NCBI GenBank assembly: GCA_013812515.1
Contig: JACCTI010000446.1
Location: 1-16,707, forward strand
Direction of reading: 5' to 3'
Origin: Chthoniobacterales bacterium
GTDB taxonomy: Bacteria > Verrucomicrobiota > Verrucomicrobiia > Chthoniobacterales > UBA10450
Length of the DNA stretch: 16,707 nucleotides
In this document: one piece after another, positions 5,647 to 13,767 of the stretch
How the letters are laid out: the number at the start of each line of letters is the position of its first letter
Position numbering within the stretch: the stretch's first letter is position 1
The notes under the pieces: generated by a model
Told to the model about the DNA's origin: nothing
Databases searched by the model: none
What the model saw: the letters and a program-made list of their open reading frames with translations, nothing else
Translations under genes and position numbers: made by a program

Positions 5647-7653
5647 ATGAACATTTTCAGACTTGTATCCATCGCCGCCGCGCTTGTTCTCGTTGTCTCG
5701 TGCGAGAAACCTCAAAGCGAGGCGGAGAAAAACGCGCAGATCGAACGCGAAGTGCAGCAGCGCATCGCGGCTGAACAACAGGCCGACGAGCAACAGCGAT
5801 TGGCCCAACAACAGGCGGACCTCGAAGCACGTGAGAGAGCTATCGCCGCCAGAGAAGCGGCAAGCAGCGCGGACACGGCCGCAACTCCCCGCGTCGCTCA
5901 GCGCACTGAGGATCGCGTTGCATCTTCTGAGCCCAGCGAGGCCCGTTCCTACGACACATTTTATCGCAAGCTCGACCCGTACGGAGCATGGCGGGAAAGC
6001 AGCAATTACGGATATGTCTGGCAACCGCGCGAGGCGCAGCAGCGTCGCGACTGGCGGCCTTACACCGACGGCCGCTGGGCTTATACCGATGCGGGCTGGA
6101 CGTGGATCTCGGATGAGCCGTTTGGCTGGGCCACATATCACTATGGGCGTTGGACGCGCTTGAGCGGCATCGGATGGGTTTGGGTTCCCGGTGAAGAATG
6201 GGCGCCAGCCTGGGTCTCGTGGCGCACGAGTGATCAGCATGTCGGCTGGGCTCCGCTGCCACCCGAAGCGCGCTTCGAACGTAGGACTGGGATCAAGCGC
6301 TGGGCCGACAGTTATTACGACATCGATGCCGGGGAATATGTTTTCATTCCGAACGAAGACATCGCCGTGGAAAATGTGCAGCGCGTCGTCATTCCGCAGG
6401 AGCGTAACCTCACGATCGTGAACGAGACCACGAACGTGACAAACATCACTTACAACAACACCACGATCGTAAACGAAGGGCCCGACTTTAATGTGCTGCG
6501 CTCGCGCAGCCGCCAACCTCTCGAGCGCCTGCGCATTCAACGCGAGTACAACATCGAGAGAACGCAAACTCCGCAGTCCGTTGTGCGCGGTGAAACCATC
6601 GCGATGATGACGCCAATCTTTAGCGCGCGTGCCATTGAGCGGCCCCGGACCGTCGGGGCGCCGATCGCGCAAGCGACGGTCGAGCGCGCCTCAGCGAACC
6701 AGCCCGAAGCCGAGCGCGTTCGTGCGAAGATGCGCGCGGAAGCGACGCCGCCCGCAGATGCGCCGCCGAAGCGATTTGAGAAGCCGCAGATCGCGCAGAG
6801 CGTTACGGCCGCTCCTACGATAAGAGCAGGAACGACGCCGGTCCCGCCTGCAACCTCAAGCTCGAGCGCTGCCGCGCCGCCGGAAAGAGCGCCGCGGCGC
6901 GAGCGGCGCGACAGTGTTCCGTCGCAAAGCCCGATGCCGTCGCTGAGTGCGACTCCTGTTCCCACAGCAACGCCAACCGGAACGGCCATCCCATCTACAC
7001 CGGCCGCAGCAATCTCAACGGCTTCACCCAATGCTCGCCGAATCGTTCCTCTTGCGACTCCAACCCCCTCGCCAAGTATTCCGGCCAAGCCTCTCCGGTC
7101 CATCGCCACACCAACGCCAGCTGCGCTCGCGACGGCAACACCAATTCCTCCGATGAGTCAACCAAGTCCGGTGGCAACGGCAACACCGGCGATGACTCCG
7201 GTGACGACGCCCATTCCCGCCGCAACCGCGGCCCAGCCAAGTATCGCGCCTGAAGTTTCAGCGTCACCGGAAAATGCGAGAGCAAGGGGGTTTGAGCGCC
7301 CACAGGGTCGGGGCTCCGCGCGAGCGGAACAGTTGCGGACACAGCAGGAGGAACGGAACGCAAACATGCGCGATCGGGCCCGCGGGGGCAGAAACATTGC
7401 TCCCGCGGCAGGCGCTCCTCAGCAGCCGGCCGCTTCACCCGGAGACGCAGCGTCCAGCCCGAGCCCCACTCTTGCGGCGCCGGCTAATCTGCGGCGTGGA
7501 GTTCCGTCGAGGAGGTTACCGCTTATCACTCCTCAACCCGCTGGGACGGCGGCAGGATCGAATCCCGCGCTCAGTCCGAGCCCTGCACCCGCGACCGGCA
7601 CGTCTCCGTCTCCGACGCCAACGCCAACCCCGACTCCATCCGCAACGCCGTAG
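5647..7653 (+). CDS. DUF6600-like lipoprotein with long Pro/Thr/Ala-rich tail
   Basis: The reading frame is open from a TTG at 5575, but the ATG at 5647 gives a lipoprotein signal (MNIFRLVSIAAALVLVVSC, Cys at residue 19) and a 668-residue protein. Residues about 22-72 are Glu/Gln/Ala-rich and strongly helical, probably a coiled coil. Residues about 103-210 are a Trp/Tyr-rich module with repeated aromatic strands: LDPYGAWRESSNYGYVWQP, DWRPYTDGRWAYTDAGWTWI, FGWATYHYGRWT, GWVWVPGEEWAPAWVSWR and HVGWAPLPP. This is the pattern of DUF6600 (often seen in FecR-associated proteins of Gram-negative bacteria). Residues 255-275 are Asn/Thr-rich (NETTNVTNITYNNTT). From about 370 to the end the chain is low complexity, rich in Pro, Thr, Ala and Ser, and ends in TPTPTPTPTPSATP. 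Such tails usually span the periplasm or cell surface. The function is unknown; cell-envelope anchoring is inferred. It converges on the ligase gene with 17 bp between the stops and no visible terminator. Confidence 0.88.
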   Translation: MNIFRLVSIAAALVLVVSCEKPQSEAEKNAQIEREVQQRIAAEQQADEQQRLAQQQADLEARERAIAAREAASSADTAATPRVAQRTEDRVASSEPSEARSYDTFYRKLDPYGAWRESSNYGYVWQPREAQQRRDWRPYTDGRWAYTDAGWTWISDEPFGWATYHYGRWTRLSGIGWVWVPGEEWAPAWVSWRTSDQHVGWAPLPPEARFERRTGIKRWADSYYDIDAGEYVFIPNEDIAVENVQRVVIPQERNLTIVNETTNVTNITYNNTTIVNEGPDFNVLRSRSRQPLERLRIQREYNIERTQTPQSVVRGETIAMMTPIFSARAIERPRTVGAPIAQATVERASANQPEAERVRAKMRAEATPPADAPPKRFEKPQIAQSVTAAPTIRAGTTPVPPATSSSSAAAPPERAPRRERRDSVPSQSPMPSLSATPVPTATPTGTAIPSTPAAAISTASPNARRIVPLATPTPSPSIPAKPLRSIATPTPAALATATPIPPMSQPSPVATATPAMTPVTTPIPAATAAQPSIAPEVSASPENARARGFERPQGRGSARAEQLRTQQEERNANMRDRARGGRNIAPAAGAPQQPAASPGDAASSPSPTLAAPANLRRGVPSRRLPLITPQPAGTAAGSNPALSPSPAPATGTSPSPTPTPTPTPSATP

Positions 7654-7670
7654 TCAGCCTTTGTTACCCG

Positions 7671-10373
7671 CTAAGCAATCTGGCCTTTGCCCCGATGCTC
7701 CGCGAGTTGTAGCGCGTAGGAGAGCGTGTCAATCGCGTCGATTGTTTTGTCGCGACGGATGCCTTTGATGCGGGGAAAACGCAGGGCAAGACCGCTCGCG
7801 TGCCGAGTGCTTGGTTGCACGGAATCGAACGCGACCTCGAGAACTGTGTCCGGTTTCACCTCCCGGTATCGGCCGCGATCAACGATCGTGTTCTGTTTGA
7901 AATGCGCGGTGAGCTCCGCGATCTCCACGTCCGTTAATCCGCTGTACGCTTTCCCGATTGGCAGCAGTTCGCCAGTCGAATCATCACGCACCGCGAAGGT
8001 ATAATCGCTCAGGACATGATTGCGTTTACCATGGCCGAGTTCCGCGGCCACGACGACGACGTCGAGCGTGGCGAGCTCTTTCTTCAGCTTGAACCAAAAC
8101 ATTCCGCGCCGTCCCGGCGAGTAGAGACTCTCCGGGTCTTTCACCATCAAACCTTCGTTCAGGCGGCGGCGCGCGAGCTGAAACGCCGTCTCGATTTCCT
8201 CCGGCGAATGAACCCGCGAGACTTCCGAGACCTGGAACTGCGGCGGGTGTTTCAACCCTCGCAACAGTTCGCGTCGTTCACGTAGTGGGGTTTTCAACAA
8301 CGAGCGACCCTCCAACCAAAGCAGATCGAAAGCGACAAAGACCACCGGCACATCTGCGGAAGCCGCCGCGAATAGATCGTGGCCGTCGCTCTTTCGGCCA
8401 AGCCGTTTTTGCAGATCGAAGAACGTCAGCTTCCGCCCGTTTTCGAAAGCCATAATTTCACCGTCGAGAATCACTTCATTCTCGAAGGCACGCGCGCGTT
8501 CCACAACTTCCTGAAACTGCTCCGTCATGCGACGCAGGTCGCGCGAGAAGATCTCAACCCGTTCTGCGCCGCGATGCAATTGAGCGCGAATGCCGTCGAA
8601 TTTGTCCTCGACGAAGATCGTGGCCGTCGTGTGCGACTCATCGCGGAAGCGTGCCCAAATCGCGTCCGCCGTGGGCTCGGGGCTCGCGAGCATGCATTTG
8701 ATAGGGCGAAACAACGAAAGCTCCGCCTGCCGCAGTTCACCGCGCGAGGCGAGCAGCGCCGTTTGTCCGATGTCGCCGAGAAGCATGTTCGCTTCCTTCA
8801 CGTCGTCGAGCGGCGCTTTAAACTTCGCCGCGATCGCTTCCTCGACGAGACCTTCGCGCAATCCGATGCGGAGATCGCCCGTTAAGATCTTCACCACATA
8901 CTGTCCTTCGCGCGCGGAGAGTTTGGCGAGGCGCGCTTGCAGCAACTCTCCCTTCGCGATTGGTCCGCGGGCCTTGTGCAGGGAATCGAAGAGCTCCTTG
9001 GATTGGACGAGCGTAAATGGCTCGGCTCTCGTCCGTCCCTCCAGTGCTTCGAGTGCTGTCTTACCCGCATCGCCGTGACTTCCAGCAATGCGGTGCAACT
9101 CGGAATCATCGATTTTCGTCGCGGCGAGAATGGCGCGAAAAATGACGGCCCATCCCACTTGCAAGGTGCGCGCATCGCTCTGCGCAAAGGCTTTGCCGGT
9201 GAGGTAGCGTGTTGCAATTGGAAGCTGCTCCGGGCCTAACGAATGGAGATAGTCCGAAAGGATCCGGACTTTCTCGAGCTTGCCCGGAATTGCCGCGATT
9301 GACTCGCCCACTCCAGCGAAGGCGGCGAACTCCGAAACCACCGGAACCGTTGTTTCAGTGGAAAGCACGGGGCGGACCGGCGGCGAACCAGTCATCCTAC
9401 CCAGCGTCAGCTCGAGCTGATTCTCCTGCGTCAAGGCCCACGCTTCGACCCCGCGGTCGCGCAGATCGCGCGCAAATTCTGCTGCGAAGCCGTGTAACGT
9501 TAAGACTCGTTTCGGTTGGACCAGCTCCACATACCGGAGCAGGTCGGTGTAATCGGCGTGATCGGAAAGCGGGAAGGCGGCGTCGACCTGATAGCGGTAG
9601 CGCGCGTTCGGATCGACCGCCCAGCCGCTGATCATCGCGACGCGCTTATTCGCGATCTTCTCGAGCATGCGCGAGCGGTTCGCGCTCGGCGGACAGATGA
9701 GGACTTTGCCCGCGACCTCGTTTGCATTGTAGCGCTCGTATGGGCAGAAGGACTGGCCGAACTGCTCGTAGATGCGCGTTATGCGAAAGACAGAGCCGTG
9801 CAGCATCGGCTTGAGCCCGGCGCCGGTGAGGGCGCAGAGAATCTCCTGCGCTTTACCTAACGAGTAACCGAGCAGAACGGGGACGGCTTTTTCTTCCAGC
9901 GCTTCGCGCGCGAAGGCGACGATCTGGGCCACGACCTCCTCTGTCCCGGGGAATCGATAGCGCGGCAGGCCGAAAGTCGTTTCCATAATGAGGGTGTCGG
10001 CTTGCCGCCACTCCGTCGCTTCCGCGGACTGGCCACGGCGAAGTTTGAAATCGCCGGTGTAGAGCAGCGAGCTTTCCTCCCCTTGAAGAAAGAATTGCGC
10101 CGAGCCGAAGATGTGCCCGGCGGGAAGCAGCATGAGGTCGAGCCCGCAAACGTTTCGCAGTGCTCCGAAGGGCACGACGTGCTCTCGTCGCTCGCCGGGC
10201 AATCGGGCCTGCATCAAGCGCGCGGTTCGCTCCGAGACAATGATCTCCTGGTGCGCCGCGATGTGATCGCTGTGCGCATGGGAAACAAAGGCCAAAAGCT
10301 TCGCATCCCACGGATCCAGCCAGAGATTCTGCGCGGGAAGATACACGCCGCGCTCATAACGGACCTCGATCAC
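7671..10373 (-). CDS. Fused beta-CASP metallo-beta-lactamase nuclease and ATP-dependent DNA ligase
   Basis: This is a 900-residue two-part protein. Residues 1 to about 330 are a metallo-beta-lactamase/beta-CASP nuclease: zinc motif HAHSDH (32-37), then AGHIFGSAQF (85-94), YTGDF (105-109), METTFG (130-135) and the C-terminal histidine segments DHADY (271-275) and LHGF (293-296). This is the ligase-associated DNA exonuclease type, related to mRNA 3'-end processing factors. Residues about 365-555 are the ligase N-terminal domain. The adenylation domain has VEDKFDGIRAQLH with the AMP-accepting Lys at 591, LDGEIMAF (636-643), VAFDLLW (680-686), EGLMVKD (740-746) and WFKLKK (760-765). An OB-fold follows to about 885. 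In many bacteria the exonuclease and ligase are separate neighbouring genes, together with an Lhr-like helicase and the PdeM endonuclease. Neither of those is here. A DNA-repair role is inferred. The start is a GTG with no obvious ribosome binding site. Confidence 0.95.
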   Translation of the reverse strand: MIEVRYERGVYLPAQNLWLDPWDAKLLAFVSHAHSDHIAAHQEIIVSERTARLMQARLPGERREHVVPFGALRNVCGLDLMLLPAGHIFGSAQFFLQGEESSLLYTGDFKLRRGQSAEATEWRQADTLIMETTFGLPRYRFPGTEEVVAQIVAFAREALEEKAVPVLLGYSLGKAQEILCALTGAGLKPMLHGSVFRITRIYEQFGQSFCPYERYNANEVAGKVLICPPSANRSRMLEKIANKRVAMISGWAVDPNARYRYQVDAAFPLSDHADYTDLLRYVELVQPKRVLTLHGFAAEFARDLRDRGVEAWALTQENQLELTLGRMTGSPPVRPVLSTETTVPVVSEFAAFAGVGESIAAIPGKLEKVRILSDYLHSLGPEQLPIATRYLTGKAFAQSDARTLQVGWAVIFRAILAATKIDDSELHRIAGSHGDAGKTALEALEGRTRAEPFTLVQSKELFDSLHKARGPIAKGELLQARLAKLSAREGQYVVKILTGDLRIGLREGLVEEAIAAKFKAPLDDVKEANMLLGDIGQTALLASRGELRQAELSLFRPIKCMLASPEPTADAIWARFRDESHTTATIFVEDKFDGIRAQLHRGAERVEIFSRDLRRMTEQFQEVVERARAFENEVILDGEIMAFENGRKLTFFDLQKRLGRKSDGHDLFAAASADVPVVFVAFDLLWLEGRSLLKTPLRERRELLRGLKHPPQFQVSEVSRVHSPEEIETAFQLARRRLNEGLMVKDPESLYSPGRRGMFWFKLKKELATLDVVVVAAELGHGKRNHVLSDYTFAVRDDSTGELLPIGKAYSGLTDVEIAELTAHFKQNTIVDRGRYREVKPDTVLEVAFDSVQPSTRHASGLALRFPRIKGIRRDKTIDAIDTLSYALQLAEHRGKGQIA

Positions 10374-10451
10374 AGATTTAACTACTCGCGGAACGAGACG
10401 AACGAAACCGCCATTCCTCGGCCCAGACCAGACGCGGAAAACGCGCGCCGA

Positions 10452-10480
10452 TTGACACGCCGAGGCGAAACCGATTTCAT
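10452..10480 (+). promoter_or_regulatory. Promoter candidate for the secreted protein at 10487
   Basis: A perfect -35 hexamer TTGACA (10452-10457) is followed after 17 bp by TTTCAT (10475-10480), a 4/6 match to the -10 box. The predicted start of transcription falls on or next to the ATG at 10487, so the message would be leaderless, which fits the lack of a ribosome binding site. The sequence around the -35, TTGACACGCCGAGG, recurs with one change at 11101. Confidence 0.5.
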
Positions 10481-10486
10481 TGCGCG

Positions 10487-11050
10487 ATGCGTTTCTGCGC
10501 CGCTTGCCTGGCGATCCTTCTCTTTGGTGCCAGCGCCGCAGGCGCCGCGACGGAGTTTCGGCAACTCACCAGAATCGAACCTTTGCCGACGGCGCTTGAT
10601 TCTGCCTTTCAGTTCCGCAAGGCGAAACTTTATTTACTCGACGACCTGCCGGGCGCGCAGATGAGAAACGGGGGGCCGACAGGCGCGAGCAGGATCCCGC
10701 GCGGCGGCGTTTCGCGCGATCCGGCGGTGGGTTTCGAACGCGCCTATCGCCTCTACGGCGCGGTGACGGCGCTGGATCAACGTCGCCGCTACGGGCAATA
10801 TTTCGACTTCTTCTGGCGCGCAAAGAGAGACGCCGTCCTGACAGTTCGACTGGAGTATCGGCAGGAGAAATTGCGCACCTACACGCAAGGGCGCGAGATC
10901 ACCTATCTTCACGCGCGAGGCAGCCACCAGACGTCGTTCGCAATCATCGGCGACGATTATTTCAATGACGGGCGCGTGCTCGCGTGGCGCTGTCTCCTCG
11001 TCGAAGGCGGCCACATCGTCGCGGAAGAGCGATCGTTTCTCTGGCGATGA
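10487..11050 (+). CDS. Secreted protein of unknown function
   Basis: This 187-residue protein begins with a Sec signal peptide (MRFCAACLAILLFGASAAGA, cleavage after about residue 20-21). The mature part is mixed alpha/beta and Arg/Tyr-rich: FRKAKLYLLDDL, a Gly/Arg loop (GGPTGASRIPRGGVSRD), VGFERAYRLYGAV, RRRYGQYFDFFWRAKRD, VLTVRLEYRQEKLRTYTQG and HQTSFAIIGDDYF near the end. There are no obvious catalytic motifs. The closing strands (VLTVRLEYRQE, REITYLHARG, TSFAIIGDDYF, RVLAWRCLLVEGG) look like an antiparallel beta-sheet. I recognise no family. It is divergent from the nuclease-ligase fusion and 94 bp upstream of the STAS gene, which has its own promoter, so it is probably a separate unit. 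Confidence 0.85.
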   Translation: MRFCAACLAILLFGASAAGAATEFRQLTRIEPLPTALDSAFQFRKAKLYLLDDLPGAQMRNGGPTGASRIPRGGVSRDPAVGFERAYRLYGAVTALDQRRRYGQYFDFFWRAKRDAVLTVRLEYRQEKLRTYTQGREITYLHARGSHQTSFAIIGDDYFNDGRVLAWRCLLVEGGHIVAEERSFLWR

Positions 11051-11100
11051 TTTTGCCCGCAGACACACTTGTTAGACCACTCTTCGCACCGTGGCGAGGT

Positions 11101-11128
11101 TTGACACGCGGAGGGCTAATCCTATACT
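11101..11128 (+). promoter_or_regulatory. Strong sigma70-type promoter for the STAS-phosphatase-grpE unit
   Basis: TTGACA (11101-11106) and TATACT (11123-11128) are separated by 16 bp, a perfect -35 and a 5/6 -10 hexamer. Transcription would start near 11135, about 10 nt before the GTG of the STAS gene, so the leader is very short, though AGGG at 11135-11138 could still act as a ribosome binding site. This is the clearest promoter in the window. Confidence 0.7.
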
Positions 11129-11144
11129 TTTCACAGGGTAAGTT

Positions 11145-11660
11145 GTGCAGTCATCAATCCAAGTCGGAGTAAACGGCAAAGCCGTTTGGGTGAAGGTCGA
11201 AGGGAAGGGTAATTTCCTCAACAGCGGCAACCTGAAAGAGTTTGCCCGCGAGATGGTGCAGAGAGGTTATCGGGAGTTCGTTGTGGATCTCGAAAACTGC
11301 GTCATGATGGACTCCACCTTCATGGGAACGATGGCGGGGGTGGCGCTCCGGTTGAAAGAATTAGGTCACGGCCATCTGCACGTGATCCATTGCGGTCAGC
11401 GCAGCCGTGATCTGCTGACGGGACTGGGCTTGGATCAGATCTTTCAAATTCACGCGGATGGCGCCGCCGCGGAACCGGCATGTGAAATCTTGCCGAATAC
11501 AACTGCGGCTGAGCCATCGGTGCAGAAGCAGCAGCAAGCGCAGCAGATGCTCGATGCACATGAAGCACTCTGTGAGGCAGCGCCCGAGAATTTTTCCCGG
11601 TTCAAAGACGTTCTCGAATATCTAAAGCAGGACCTTCACCAAGAGCCCACCATAAAGTAG
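11145..11660 (+). CDS. STAS-domain protein (anti-sigma factor antagonist-like)
   Basis: This is a 171-residue cytoplasmic protein. Residues about 4-105 are a STAS domain: strands IQVGVNGKAVWVKVEG, the helix LKEFAREMVQRGYREF, the strand VVDLENCVMMDSTFMG and the helix MAGVALRLKEL. Ser57 in MMDSTFMG is at the site phosphorylated in SpoIIAA/RsbV-type antagonists. Residues 106-171 form an extra region, Ala/Pro/Gln-rich then helical (QKQQQAQQMLDAHEALCEAA ... FSRFKDVLEYLKQDL), not part of the core fold. By family knowledge, unphosphorylated STAS protein binds an anti-sigma kinase and frees its sigma factor, or acts in another partner switch. The phosphatase gene starts 14 bp downstream, the usual pairing. 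No RsbW-like kinase lies nearby. The start is a GTG 17 bp after the -10 box. Confidence 0.9.
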   Translation: MQSSIQVGVNGKAVWVKVEGKGNFLNSGNLKEFAREMVQRGYREFVVDLENCVMMDSTFMGTMAGVALRLKELGHGHLHVIHCGQRSRDLLTGLGLDQIFQIHADGAAAEPACEILPNTTAAEPSVQKQQQAQQMLDAHEALCEAAPENFSRFKDVLEYLKQDLHQEPTIK

Positions 11661-11674
11661 TCTGGCCTGACCGC

Positions 11675-13111
11675 ATGTGGCCACAACTTCTCCTCGGGCT
11701 CCTCGTCGCGTCTTTGATCGGTTGGGTCTGGACCTGGCGGGCGCAGGTCCAGCGGATCCGGCAACTGGAGCGCTCCAAGGAAGAAATCCAAGTGGAGGAA
11801 ACGCTCGTCTTCGATTTTCTGCACGGCCTTGGAGAGGCTTTCACCGAGACGATACGGGCGGCTGATCTGCACCGGTTGATCGTAGAGGGTGCCGCGCGCA
11901 TTCTGGACGCGTCGGGCGGGGCGCTTTACATGATCGACCGCGGGGGAACGAAGCTGGCGCCGGTATTCGTCTCCAAAGGGTGTCCTCCCCTCGTCGAGGT
12001 GCCCGCGCATATCATGGAGCAGGCAGCGACCACGCCGGTTGCGCTCGAGAGTTACCTCCGCATGCATATGGTGGAAGTGGGGCTGGGAATCGTCGGCCGC
12101 GCGTGGGAAGCTGGTCAGGCGATGTTCCTGGCCGACTTATCCGAAGCCCCTGAACTGAGCAAACTCCGCGGCACGCCGCTTGGCACCACCTCGCTCTTGG
12201 TGACTCCGCTGCTTTACGGCAAGCAGAACATGGGAGTGCTCGCACTTGGCAACGGAGCAACGAGCGCACCTTTCACCCAGAGCGATTTCGTTGTCTTCAA
12301 ATCGATCGCCGAGCAGTCGGCTTTCGCGCTCTACAACGCCATCATCTATTCCGAGGCAAACGAGAAGAAACGCCTCGATCACGATCTGCAGATCGCGCGC
12401 GAGATCCAGCACATCCTTCTCCCGTCGGAAGCGCCGGCGATCGATGGCTTCGAAATCAGCGGCCTCAACATCCCTGCCAGTCAGGTCAGCGGTGACTACT
12501 TCGATTATATCAAGGTCGATGAAGACCGCCTGGGCGTGGCCATCGCGGACGTCTCGGGCAAGGGGGTTCCGGCATCGCTCATCATGGCGATCTGCCGCAG
12601 CGTTTTGCGAAGCCAGGCGCCGGAAAACATCTCCCCCTCCGAGGTGTTGAAAAAGGTGAACCGGCAGCTCTATCCCGACATCAAGGAGGACATGTTCATC
12701 AGCATGGCGTACCTCATTCTCGACCATGTGCGGGCGACCGTGAACCTGGCCCGCGCCGGGCACGATGCCCCCTTGATCTATCGTCGCGCCACGCAGGAAG
12801 TAACCGCGGTGAAACCTCCCGGATTGGTCCTCGGAATTGACAGCGGGAGCGTCTTCGATAGGATCACGAACGACTTCGCGGTGCCGCTCGAACGCGATGA
12901 TTGCCTGATCCTCTACACGGACGGCGTGACAGAGGCGCTCGACGCGAATGGGGACGAGTTTGGCCCCGAGCGCATGATGCATTCAGTTCGGGAGAGTGCG
13001 GTGGACGGTGCTCCGGCAATCATTCAACGCTTGATCGAGGACCTGCGCAATTTCGTCGGCTCTACGCCGCAAAACGACGACATCACTTTAATCACGATCC
13101 GCAAAACATGA
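11675..13111 (+). CDS. Membrane-anchored GAF-domain SpoIIE/RsbU-type phosphatase
   Basis: This is a 478-residue protein. An N-terminal hydrophobic helix (residues about 5-20, LLLGLLVASLIGWVWTW) probably anchors it to the membrane. A short coiled coil follows to about residue 42. Residues about 45-225 are a GAF-type sensor (LDASGGALYMIDRGGTKLAP, then ATSAPFTQSDFVVFKSIAEQ). The coiled-coil linker DLQIAREIQHILLP (237-250) is typical of the family. The PP2C-type catalytic domain has D274 (SGDYFDYI), D292 (IADVSGKGVPASLI), AGHDAPL (361-367), D416 (LYTDGVTEALD) and D468-D469 (NDDITLITIRK). All metal ligands are present. The expected substrate is the phospho-Ser of a STAS protein, here most likely the product of the gene 14 bp upstream. 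Its TGA stop overlaps the grpE ATG (ATGA at 13108-13111), so the two are translationally coupled. The signal sensed by the GAF domain is unknown. Confidence 0.95.
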   Translation: MWPQLLLGLLVASLIGWVWTWRAQVQRIRQLERSKEEIQVEETLVFDFLHGLGEAFTETIRAADLHRLIVEGAARILDASGGALYMIDRGGTKLAPVFVSKGCPPLVEVPAHIMEQAATTPVALESYLRMHMVEVGLGIVGRAWEAGQAMFLADLSEAPELSKLRGTPLGTTSLLVTPLLYGKQNMGVLALGNGATSAPFTQSDFVVFKSIAEQSAFALYNAIIYSEANEKKRLDHDLQIAREIQHILLPSEAPAIDGFEISGLNIPASQVSGDYFDYIKVDEDRLGVAIADVSGKGVPASLIMAICRSVLRSQAPENISPSEVLKKVNRQLYPDIKEDMFISMAYLILDHVRATVNLARAGHDAPLIYRRATQEVTAVKPPGLVLGIDSGSVFDRITNDFAVPLERDDCLILYTDGVTEALDANGDEFGPERMMHSVRESAVDGAPAIIQRLIEDLRNFVGSTPQNDDITLITIRKT

Positions 13112-13653
13112 GCACAACCCAGCAACCTGAAACGACCGAGGCCGGCGAAACCATCCCGGTGCAGGTCCGCGATGGAGAGATGCCCCAGGATGAAGATCCG
13201 ACCGCTGGTTTGCAGGCCGATCTTGATCGCTTTCGCGATCTGGCGTTGCGCAGCCAGGCGGATTTTGACAACTACAAGAAGCGCTCCGCCCGCGAAAAGG
13301 AAGACGCGATTAGATTCGCGAACAGCTCGCTCCTCGAGCGGTTGGTCGCCATCGTAGATAACTTTGAGCTCGGCCTCTCTGCCGCGCGCGAAGAGGGCGA
13401 GAAGTCTCCTATTTATGCGGGCATGAGCATGGTCCTGAAGCAGCTCACGGATTTCCTGGCGGAGAATGGCCTCCAGCCGATCGACGCAACGGGGCAGAAG
13501 TTCGACCCGAACCTGCACGAGGCCATTTCACATGAGGCCAGCGCCCAGGTTCGGGAAGGGGTCGTCATTCGGCAAACGCGCCGTGGTTATCGCCTGAAAG
13601 ATCGGCTGCTGCGTCCGTCGAGCGTGGTTGTTTCCAGCGGCTCGGCTAAGTAA
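13108..13653 (+). CDS. grpE: Nucleotide exchange factor GrpE
   Basis: GrpE releases ADP from DnaK and so drives the chaperone cycle. The frame is open further upstream inside the phosphatase gene, but the ATG at 13108 gives the normal 181-residue protein. Residues 1-35 are acidic and disordered. The long helical dimer stalk spans about 35-90 (LQADLDRFRDLALRSQADFDNYKKR, AREKEDAIRFANSSLLERL). The C-terminal beta domain carries the family signature, including LLERLVAIVDNFELGL, FDPNLHEAI (132-140), and GYRLKDRLLRPSSVVV (160-175). All parts are intact. It follows the phosphatase directly with a 4-bp overlap, unlike the usual hrcA-grpE-dnaK order. dnaJ is 114 bp downstream; dnaK is not in the window. 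No CIRCE element or convincing sigma32 promoter was seen. Confidence 0.96.
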   Translation: MSTTQQPETTEAGETIPVQVRDGEMPQDEDPTAGLQADLDRFRDLALRSQADFDNYKKRSAREKEDAIRFANSSLLERLVAIVDNFELGLSAAREEGEKSPIYAGMSMVLKQLTDFLAENGLQPIDATGQKFDPNLHEAISHEASAQVREGVVIRQTRRGYRLKDRLLRPSSVVVSSGSAK

Positions 13654-13767
13654 CGCTGCGGCTCGCACCTGCCCGTGGAAGACGTCATCGGTTTGATTCT
13701 TTCTTTCGTCTTGAACTCCCCTTTATGGCTTTCGGGCGGAATCCGAACACGAGCATGAACTAAGCGG

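Noticed and set aside
5635..6672. Minus-strand open frame of 345 codons
   Set aside because: It lies opposite the lipoprotein signal and DUF6600-like module, which are clearly coding on the plus strand.
12837..12842. TTGACA inside the GAF-phosphatase gene as a grpE promoter
   Set aside because: There is no -10 hexamer at a suitable distance and the sequence encodes conserved phosphatase residues.
13691..13726. Heat-shock (sigma32-like) promoter before dnaJ
   Set aside because: CTTGAA and CCCCTTTAT are both present but the spacing is wrong (3 bp from CTTGAA, 19 bp from TTTGATT). No CIRCE repeat is present either.
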